A stretch of DNA of 64,000 nt from Chloroflexi bacterium UBA5189 (lineage in GTDB: Bacteria > Chloroflexota > Limnocylindria > Limnocylindrales > CSP1-4): contig DHWF01000036.1 of NCBI GenBank assembly GCA_002413045.1, positions 3,998 to 67,997 on the forward strand, read 5' to 3'. Position 1 is the stretch's first letter. Each line of letters opens with the position of its first letter. A model generated the notes under the pieces. The model searched no databases. It worked only from the letters and a program-made list of their open reading frames with translations, and was not told the DNA's origin. Shown one piece after another: positions 58,555 through 64,000 of this stretch. The translations under genes and the position numbers were made by a program.

Positions 58555-59100
58555 CTAGACGCTGACGGCAGCGGCCCGTTCGAGGCCGAGCGTGAACGCG
58601 CGCAGGTTCCGGGACACGGCGGCCTCGCCGCCCTTGGCACCCTCGGTCAGGGACCGTCGAACGGATTCGGGATCGACGAGCTGTCCGCGCCCGACGGCGC
58701 CGCCCAGGGCGATGATGCTGATGGCGCGCTCGTCGCCGACCTCGCGGGCCAGCGCGGAGCACGGGATCCGGAGCACCTCGATGTCGCGGCGCGACGGTTC
58801 CGCCTCGATGAGCGAATCGTTGACGACGAGCAGCCCACCCGGTCGGAGGAGCCGCTCGAACCTGGCGAGCGACGGCGGATTCAGCGCGATGACCACGTCG
58901 GCGACGTCGACGACAGGTGACCCGATCGGCAGGTCCGAAACGATGACGGTGCACGAGGCGGTGCCGCCGCGCATCTCCGGGCCGTACGAGGGCAGCCATG
59001 AGACGTGCCGGTCCTCGAGCATGGCCGCATGTGCGAGCACCTGGCCCGCGAACAGGAGTCCCTGGCCGCCGAAGCCGCTCAGGATCGTCGCGTGCTCCAC
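58555..59100 (-). CDS. 2-oxoacid:ferredoxin oxidoreductase gamma subunit
   Basis: 181 residues. ATILSGFGGQGLLFAGQVLAHAA at the start and SYGPEMRGGTASCTVIVS are typical of gamma domains of KOR/VOR enzymes, which help bind CoA. GTG start at 59100. Last gene of the delta-alpha-beta-gamma operon read leftward; it converges with malic enzyme, 10 nt apart. Confidence 0.9.
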   Translation of the reverse strand: MEHATILSGFGGQGLLFAGQVLAHAAMLEDRHVSWLPSYGPEMRGGTASCTVIVSDLPIGSPVVDVADVVIALNPPSLARFERLLRPGGLLVVNDSLIEAEPSRRDIEVLRIPCSALAREVGDERAISIIALGGAVGRGQLVDPESVRRSLTEGAKGGEAAVSRNLRAFTLGLERAAAVSV

Positions 59101-59103
59101 GAT

Positions 59104-59892
59104 CTATGAACCATCCTTTCGGGTCGCCGCGCGGCGCCGATCGACGATCACGCCGAGGGGATAGACCGCGGTGACCTCGTTGGTGACGTGGGCCATCGAT
59201 TCGGTGGGCGTCAGGCCCCAGCCCACCGGACAGGTCGACAGGACTTCCACGATCGACAGGCCCTCGCCCGCGAGCTGGCTCTCGAACGCCCGGCGAAGCA
59301 TTGCCTTCGTCTTCCCGATCTGGCCCGGATCCGTGATCGTCCCGCGGGCCGCGTAGGCGACGCCGGGCAGCAGCGCGAGCATCTCGGTGATCGGGATCGG
59401 GAAGCCGGCCACCGCGGCGTCGCGACCCAGCGGGCTCGAGGTCGTGTGCTGTCCGAGGAGGGTGGTCGGTGCCATCTGCCCGCCCGTCATGCCGTAGATG
59501 CCGTTGTTCACGAAGACGACGCTGATGCGCTCGCCGCGCGCCGCGGCGTGGACGATCTCCGCCGTGCCGATGGCCGCGAGGTCGCCGTCGCCCTGGTACG
59601 TGAACACGAACGCGTTCGGTCGAGCGCGCCGGACCCCCGTCGCCACCGCCGGCGCCCGGCCGTGGGGCGACTCGACGAAGTCGATGCCGAAGTAGTCGTA
59701 GGCGAAGACGCTGCAGCCCACCGACGCGACGCCGATGGTGGTCGGCCCCAGCTGGAGCTCATCCAGGAGCTCGGCGATCACGCGATGGATGATCCCGTGC
59801 CCGCAGCCCGGGCAGTAGTGGGTGGATCGGTCGGTGAGGAGCGTCGGCCGCTGGTAGACGATCCGACGGCCGCCGACGGGTGTGGTCGTCAC
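59104..59892 (-). CDS. 2-oxoacid:ferredoxin oxidoreductase beta subunit
   Basis: 262 residues. STHYCPGCGHGIIHRVI gives the Cys cluster ligands CxxC. TYQGDGDLAAIGTAEIVHAA is the thiamine-diphosphate GDG...N motif with VFVNNGIYGMTGGQM after it. This subunit binds ThDP and one 4Fe-4S cluster with the partner subunits. GTG start overlaps the alpha stop (GTGA). It decarboxylates an oxoacid and forms acyl-CoA with ferredoxin reduction. Confidence 0.92.
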   Translation of the reverse strand: MTTTPVGGRRIVYQRPTLLTDRSTHYCPGCGHGIIHRVIAELLDELQLGPTTIGVASVGCSVFAYDYFGIDFVESPHGRAPAVATGVRRARPNAFVFTYQGDGDLAAIGTAEIVHAAARGERISVVFVNNGIYGMTGGQMAPTTLLGQHTTSSPLGRDAAVAGFPIPITEMLALLPGVAYAARGTITDPGQIGKTKAMLRRAFESQLAGEGLSIVEVLSTCPVGWGLTPTESMAHVTNEVTAVYPLGVIVDRRRAATRKDGS

Positions 59893-60977
59893 GCTCGCGC
59901 TCCAGTCAGCGCCCAGGCGATCCGGAGGCGGTCCACGACCTCACGCGGGGTCGGGACCATGCCGCCCGTCCGGCCGTGGAAGAACACCGGCGTGCGATCG
60001 ACCGCCAGCCGGACGTCCTCGACCATCTGGCCCGCGGAGAGCTCGACCACGACCATGGCACGGGCGTTCGCGGCGACCGCTGCAAGGGCCCGCGACGGGA
60101 ACGGCCACAGGCTGATCGGGCGGAAGAGGCCGGCTCGAAGGCCGCCGGCTCGGGCTCGCTCGATTGCGGTCCGAGCGACGCGGGCCGCCGTGCCGTACGC
60201 CACGATCACGATCTCGGCATCGTCCAGCTCCTCGCCCGCCCAGCGGGTCTCGCGCTCCGCGATCGCCGCGTACTTCGCCTGGAGCTGGATGTTGTGGCGC
60301 TCCAGCTCCTCCGGAAAGAGGTGCAGCGACCGGACGACGCGCGGCGCGCGGCCCGCGGCGCCAGTGAGCTCCCATCCTTTGGTGTCCCAGATCGGCGTCC
60401 GGTACTCGGGCACGACCGGCTCCATGGCCTGGCCCATGATCCCATCGGCAAGCAGGATGACCGGCGTCCGATACCGGGCGGCGATCTCGAAGCCGTCGGC
60501 GACCAGCGCGACTGCCTCGGCGATCGAGGCCGGGGCGAGGACCGGCACGCGGTAGTCGCCGTGGCCGTGGCCCTTGGTCGCCTGAAAGTAGTCCGACTGG
60601 GAGGGCCCGATGCTGCCGAGGCCGGGCCCGCCGCGCATCACGTTGATGAGGAGGATCGGCAGCTCGGAACCCGCCATGTAGCTCATCGCCTCGGCCATGA
60701 GGCTCATGCCCGGGCTGGAGGTCGAGACGAGGACCTTGGCGCCGGTCGCGGCCGCGCCGAGACCCATGTTGATGGCGCCGATCTCGCTCTCTGCCTGGAC
60801 GAAGACTCGGCCAAGCTCGGGCATCCGCCGGGCCATCCGCTCCAGCAGCTCGGCCTGGGGTGTGATCGGGTAGCCGAAGTACGCGTCACAGCCGGCCTCG
60901 ATGGCGGCATCGGCCATGGCCTCGTTGCCCTTCATCAGCCTCGGGCGGGACGGGGCGGCGGGGATCGTGGCGGTCAT
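59889..60977 (-). CDS. 2-oxoacid:ferredoxin oxidoreductase alpha subunit (VorB-type)
   Basis: 362 residues. LMKGNEAMADAAIEAGCDAYFGYPITPQAE opens it, and INVMRGGPGLGSIGPSQSDYFQATKGHGHGDYR is the stretch usual for VorB, the 2-ketoisovalerate enzyme, though KOR and POR relatives cannot be ruled out by eye. It contacts ThDP and substrate. ATG at 60977 overlaps the delta stop (ATGA). Confidence 0.9.
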   Translation of the reverse strand: MTATIPAAPSRPRLMKGNEAMADAAIEAGCDAYFGYPITPQAELLERMARRMPELGRVFVQAESEIGAINMGLGAAATGAKVLVSTSSPGMSLMAEAMSYMAGSELPILLINVMRGGPGLGSIGPSQSDYFQATKGHGHGDYRVPVLAPASIAEAVALVADGFEIAARYRTPVILLADGIMGQAMEPVVPEYRTPIWDTKGWELTGAAGRAPRVVRSLHLFPEELERHNIQLQAKYAAIAERETRWAGEELDDAEIVIVAYGTAARVARTAIERARAGGLRAGLFRPISLWPFPSRALAAVAANARAMVVVELSAGQMVEDVRLAVDRTPVFFHGRTGGMVPTPREVVDRLRIAWALTGARA

Positions 60978-61249
60978 GCGCTCACCTTCGGCCGGGCGTA
61001 GATCGTGAACACCGAATCGGGACAGATGCGAGCGCACAGCGCGCAGCTCGTGCACGCGGCGGCGTCAGTCAGCCGGATGGGGTGGTGGCCGAGAGCGTTG
61101 ACCGCGCCCGTGGACAGCTCGAGCACGTGGTGAGGACAGGCGCTCACGCACAGCTCGCAGCCCTTGCAGCGATCGATCGCGATGTCGAGGGGCCAGAACG
61201 CTGGCGCCCCGGCGGCTCGGGCGGGTCTCGGCGGGGCGCCGATGGCCAT
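60974..61249 (-). CDS. 2-oxoacid:ferredoxin oxidoreductase delta subunit (2x4Fe-4S)
   Basis: 91 residues. Two ferredoxin motifs: CKGCELCVSACP and CTSCALCARICP. They pass electrons from the ThDP site to external ferredoxin. ATG at 61249 is favoured because GGAGGT lies 6 nt before it; an ATG at 61279 adds a Gly-rich extension. First gene of the operon, divergent from 61472. Confidence 0.9.
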   Translation of the reverse strand: MAIGAPPRPARAAGAPAFWPLDIAIDRCKGCELCVSACPHHVLELSTGAVNALGHHPIRLTDAAACTSCALCARICPDSVFTIYARPKVSA

Positions 61250-61299
61250 CAGACCACCTCCACCGCACATCGTGAGCATCGCGGCCCGGCTCCGGGAGT

Positions 61300-61342
61300 G
61301 CCGAACGGCGGACAGGGGCGGGCCGTTCGGCAGCCGAACGGC
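61300..61342. promoter_or_regulatory. Triple GCCGwwCGGC element in divergent promoter region
   Basis: GCCGAACGGC (61300-61309), its complement GCCGTTCGGC (61322-61331) and GCCGAACGGC again (61333-61342). Elements 1 and 2 can form a 10-bp hairpin. Each also has a near-palindromic GCCG..CGGC core. They lie in the 220-nt gap between the oxidoreductase operon and the small membrane gene. Operator sites or a leader hairpin are both possible. Confidence 0.35.
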
Positions 61343-61471
61343 CTGCTACATGCCAAGCCGCGGTTTCATGCCGCGCGGCCCGCCTGTCGAGTTCCGATGG
61401 CTCTTCCGGCGGGAGCCCCGCCGCGCTGAGATGGTCTCGCTTATCCATCCGCATGCCCTGGAGGTGCATCG

Positions 61472-61654
61472 ATGAAGCGAACCGTTGCGATCCTGCTCGC
61501 CGTATTGGCGGCATTCACGCTGACCGGGCTGTTCTTCGCCATGACCAAGGTTGGGCCGCTGCCGGCACAGGTCCGGGAGCTCGACTGGCGAGCCATCGTC
61601 AGGTCCGTGATCGCGAAGAAGGTCGAGGCGCCCATCGAGGACCGGCCGGAGTGA
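61472..61654 (+). CDS. Small single-pass membrane protein
   Basis: 60 residues: one helix (about 4-24, VAILLAVLAAFTLTGLFFAM), then a charged cytoplasmic or external tail ending EAPIEDRPE. Good GGAGG ribosome site. Its stop overlaps the GTG of the next gene (GTGA). No family recognised. Confidence 0.6.
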   Translation: MKRTVAILLAVLAAFTLTGLFFAMTKVGPLPAQVRELDWRAIVRSVIAKKVEAPIEDRPE

Positions 61655-62058
61655 TCGCGCGTCTGCTCGTGGTCGGGCTGGTGCTCGGCCACGGGCTCAT
61701 CCATGCCGCCTATCTGGCTCCGAGGCCACCGCTGACCGCGAGCGGTCCGGCGTGGCCGTTCGAGCTCGGCCACTCGTGGCCGCTCGGATCGCTGGGCGTC
61801 AGCGGTGACGCGAACCGCCTCGTCGGCGTTGCCCTCGTGGCCGTCACGATCGCCGGGTTTGCCCTTGCCGCGGTGGCAGCGCTTGGCGTCGCCCCCGCCG
61901 ACGTATGGACCGCCGGCATCGTCGTCGGCGCGATGGCCTCGCTCGCGCTCCTCGTGCTGTTCTTCCATCCGTGGCTCGTGCTCGGGGTGGCGATCGACGT
62001 CGTCCTGCTGTGGGCGGTGCTCGCCGTGCGATGGGTTCCGGACAACCTGACGACCTAG
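61651..62058 (+). CDS. Small polytopic membrane protein
   Basis: 135 residues. Four hydrophobic segments; the first is LLVVGLVLGHGLIHAAYL with two His, the second follows a Pro/Gly-rich loop. No family recognised. GTG at 61651 coupled to the preceding small membrane protein, so the two are probably partners. Convergent with acetate kinase, with 4-nt overlap of ends. Confidence 0.6.
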   Translation: MIARLLVVGLVLGHGLIHAAYLAPRPPLTASGPAWPFELGHSWPLGSLGVSGDANRLVGVALVAVTIAGFALAAVAALGVAPADVWTAGIVVGAMASLALLVLFFHPWLVLGVAIDVVLLWAVLAVRWVPDNLTT

Positions 62059-63221
62059 CCGGCGGCTGAACCACCCAGCCCGGCGGCTGAACCAACCAGC
62101 ACGGATCGGACCTGGCGGGCGATCTCGAGATCCTCCCGGCTCGCGACCACGAGGATCCGAACCGGGCTCGCTGCCAGGCCGATCTCGCGATCCTCTGTGG
62201 TTCGCACATCGCGCTCCGCGTCGATGGCGAGCCCGAGGAAGCCGAGCCCGTCGACCGCGCCTGCGCGGATCGCCGCCGCGTGCTCCCCAACGCCACCGGT
62301 GAAGGCCAGCGCATCGAGCCCGCCCATCGCGGCCGCCATGGCCGCGATGGCGGCACGCAGGCGGTGGAGGTAGACGGCGAGCGCGAGCTCCGACGCTGCG
62401 TCGCCTCCCTCTGCACGTTCCAGCACCGCACGCATGTCGGCCGAGCCCGACAGTCCCATGAGCCCCGCCTCGTGCTCCAGTCCCTCGGCGATCGCCGCCG
62501 CGTCAAGGCCAGCGTGCTGCTGCAGCCAGAGTACGAGGCCGGGATCGACGTCGCCGGATCGCGTTGCCATGACCAGCCCGGCGAGCGGCGTGAAGCCCAT
62601 CGTCGTATCGACCGATCGGCCATGCATGACGGCGGCGAGGGATGCGCCCGCGCCCAGGTGACAGGTGACGATCCGGAGCGACTCGAGCGGGCTGCCGATG
62701 AGCTGTGCGCTCCTGCGGGCGGCGTAGGCATGGGACAGGCCGTGGAAGCCGAACCGCCGGATCGGCCACCGCTCGCGCCAGGCGGCTGGCAACGCGTAGG
62801 TCCGCGCGGCGGGGGGCAGCGTCGCGTGGAACGCCGTGTCGAAGCAGGCGACCTCGGGTACGCCGGGGAGCGCCGCCATCGTCCACCGCAGCGCCGCGAG
62901 TGACGCCGGCTGGTGGAGCGGGGCGAGGTCGGTCAGCGCGTCCAGCCGATCGATGACCCGCTCGTCGACGAGGACCGGCTCCTCGAACGTCGTCCCACCG
63001 TGCACGATGCGATGACCGACCGCCTCCACGACGCCGAGTTCGCGGATCGCGTCGCCGACGCTCGCCTCGAGCGCGCCGGCGCCGGGCGACACGCCCGGGA
63101 GATCCCGCGAGCCGACCACGGCATCTGCTGCATCGAGCACGCGCAGCTTCAGGCTGCTCGAGCCGGCATTGACGACGAGGATTCGCCGCGGCGGGGCGGC
63201 AGGCAACGCCAAACGGCTCAA
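62055..63221 (-). CDS. ackA: Acetate kinase
   Basis: 388 residues. ILVVNAGSSSLKLRVL at the N-terminus, GHRIVHGG, FDTAFHATLPPAA, HLGAGASLAA and FTGGVGEHAAAIRAG are all in place. It converts acetyl phosphate and ADP to acetate and ATP. The start is a TTG whose TTGA overlaps the phosphoketolase stop; the in-frame extension to 63278 lies inside that gene. With phosphoketolase it forms the classical acetate-producing pair. Confidence 0.92.
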   Translation of the reverse strand: MSRLALPAAPPRRILVVNAGSSSLKLRVLDAADAVVGSRDLPGVSPGAGALEASVGDAIRELGVVEAVGHRIVHGGTTFEEPVLVDERVIDRLDALTDLAPLHQPASLAALRWTMAALPGVPEVACFDTAFHATLPPAARTYALPAAWRERWPIRRFGFHGLSHAYAARRSAQLIGSPLESLRIVTCHLGAGASLAAVMHGRSVDTTMGFTPLAGLVMATRSGDVDPGLVLWLQQHAGLDAAAIAEGLEHEAGLMGLSGSADMRAVLERAEGGDAASELALAVYLHRLRAAIAAMAAAMGGLDALAFTGGVGEHAAAIRAGAVDGLGFLGLAIDAERDVRTTEDREIGLAASPVRILVVASREDLEIARQVRSVLVGSAAGLGGSAAG

Positions 63222-64000
63222 CCGGGCCAGGTCCAGTCGCGGACCTCCGGCAGGTCCTCGCCGTGGGTCCGGGTCCACGTCCGGGCACGGAGGCGCGCAT
63301 CGACCATCGCCTGGCGCACGTGGCCAGCCCGGCTGGCGAGACCGGGCACGCGATCGATCACGTCCATGACGAGGTGATACCGATCGAGGTCGTTGAGCAT
63401 GACCATGTCGAACGGCGTGGTCGTGGTCCCTTCCTCCTTGTAGCCACGGACATGGAGGTTTGCGTGATTCGCCCGGCGATAAGTCAGCCGGTGCACCAAG
63501 GTCGGATACCCGTGGTGAGCGAAGATGACCTGCCGATCTGTCGTGAACAGGGCGTCGAACTCGGCATCGGTCATGCCGTGCGGGTGCTCGGACGCGGGCT
63601 GCAGCCGCATGAGGTCCACGACGTTCACGACCCGCACCTTCAGCTCCGGCAGGTGCTCCCGGATGAGCGCCGCGGCTGCGAGGGTCTCGAGGGTCGGGAC
63701 GTCGCCGCAGCAGGCCAGCACGACGTCCGGCTCGCCGCCTTCGTCGGTCGACGCCCAGTCCCAGATCCCGATGCCACGGGCACAGTGGGCCACGGCGTCC
63801 TCGATCGACAGCCAGCCCAGGCTTGGCTGCTTGCCCGCGACGATCACGTTGACGTAGCCGCGGCTCCGCAGGCAGTGGTCCGTCACGCTCAGGAGCGTGT
63901 TCGCATCGGGCGGCAGGTACACCCGAATGACGTCGGCCTTCTTGTTCACCACGTGGTCGAGGAACCCGGGGTCCTGGTGGCTGAAGCCGTTGTGGTCCTG
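63218..64000 (-). CDS. Phosphoketolase C-terminal part (cut by window edge)
   Basis: 261 codons of the 3' end; the gene continues beyond 64000. The opening codons read QDHNGFSHQDPGFLDHVV, then NKKADVIRVYLPPDANTLL, which are invariant in D-xylulose-5-P/fructose-6-P phosphoketolases. ACCGDVPTLETLAAAALI and HHGYPTLVHRLTYRR follow. It splits xylulose-5-P or fructose-6-P with phosphate to acetyl-P. Stop overlaps the acetate kinase TTG, so the product and the next enzyme are made together. Confidence 0.95.
   Translation of the reverse strand, partial: QDHNGFSHQDPGFLDHVVNKKADVIRVYLPPDANTLLSVTDHCLRSRGYVNVIVAGKQPSLGWLSIEDAVAHCARGIGIWDWASTDEGGEPDVVLACCGDVPTLETLAAAALIREHLPELKVRVVNVVDLMRLQPASEHPHGMTDAEFDALFTTDRQVIFAHHGYPTLVHRLTYRRANHANLHVRGYKEEGTTTTPFDMVMLNDLDRYHLVMDVIDRVPGLASRAGHVRQAMVDARLRARTWTRTHGEDLPEVRDWTWPG

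Noticed and set aside
1..64000. CRISPR arrays, rRNA, tRNA, complete insertion sequences
   Set aside because: No regular spaced repeats, conserved RNA segments or transposase motifs were seen on reading both strands; short or divergent ones could be missed by eye.

Overview
This is a 64-kb stretch of very GC-rich bacterial DNA with dense, mostly operonic genes. Third codon positions are strongly G/C, GTG and TTG starts are common, and neighbouring genes often overlap by 4 nt (ATGA, GTGA, TTGA). The gene mix suggests a Chloroflexota bacterium, perhaps Limnocylindria-like; an actinobacterium cannot be excluded from sequence alone. It includes Pro/Thr-linked GH16 enzymes, an F420-type LLM oxidoreductase, VorB-type 2-oxoacid:ferredoxin oxidoreductase, phosphoketolase with acetate kinase, a YcaQ-like protein and a sulfane-sulfur relay. 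I saw no rRNA, tRNA or CRISPR array.

Region 1 (1-1250) is a graveyard of broken pieces: a Pro/Thr linker and a truncated GH16 N-terminus on the opposite strand. An intact secreted GH16 glucanase follows (1254-2642). Region 2 (2958-33235) is a large surface-polysaccharide locus. It holds GT2, GT4, GT8-like and GT87-like transferases, two Wzx-like flippases, several GT-C-like membrane proteins, a three-gene UDP-N-acetyl-L-6-deoxyhexosamine pathway (FnlA/WbvB, FnlC/WbvD and an RmlD-type reductase), two sugar epimerases, two C-methyltransferase paralogues, an RmlC-like epimerase, a sugar-1-phosphate nucleotidylyltransferase and a PIG-L deacetylase. A 1185-residue secreted PQQ-type sugar dehydrogenase carrying a nested LamG domain sits among them.

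Region 3 (33236-38506) is the most unusual. An intact adenylate cyclase with three tandem PAS-like modules and an intact DUF421 gene are preceded by decayed copies of both. The decayed cyclase copy is split by a cassette of two HNH ORFs and a small hypothetical gene. Region 4 (38503-47911) is a run of housekeeping and accessory genes: NUDIX hydrolase, YcaQ-like protein, OsmC, MMPL transporter, class III aminotransferase, an orphan PAAR-like DUF4280 protein and a GT39 membrane transferase.

Region 5 (47932-51012) is a sulfur operon read leftward: ArsR regulator, DsrE, TusA, DsrE2, TusA and an SQR-like flavoprotein, with a palindrome just upstream of the regulator's start. Region 6 (51131-53105) is a coupled HypC-like / EamA / DUF6390-like trio with no hydrogenase in view. 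Region 7 (53220-64000) is ion transport, stress and central carbon metabolism: a P-type ATPase, a universal stress protein, malic enzyme, a four-subunit VOR-type oxidoreductase, acetate kinase and the 3' end of phosphoketolase. Malic enzyme supplies pyruvate. The oxidoreductase links oxoacids to ferredoxin and acyl-CoA. Phosphoketolase plus acetate kinase turn sugar phosphates into acetate with ATP formation.
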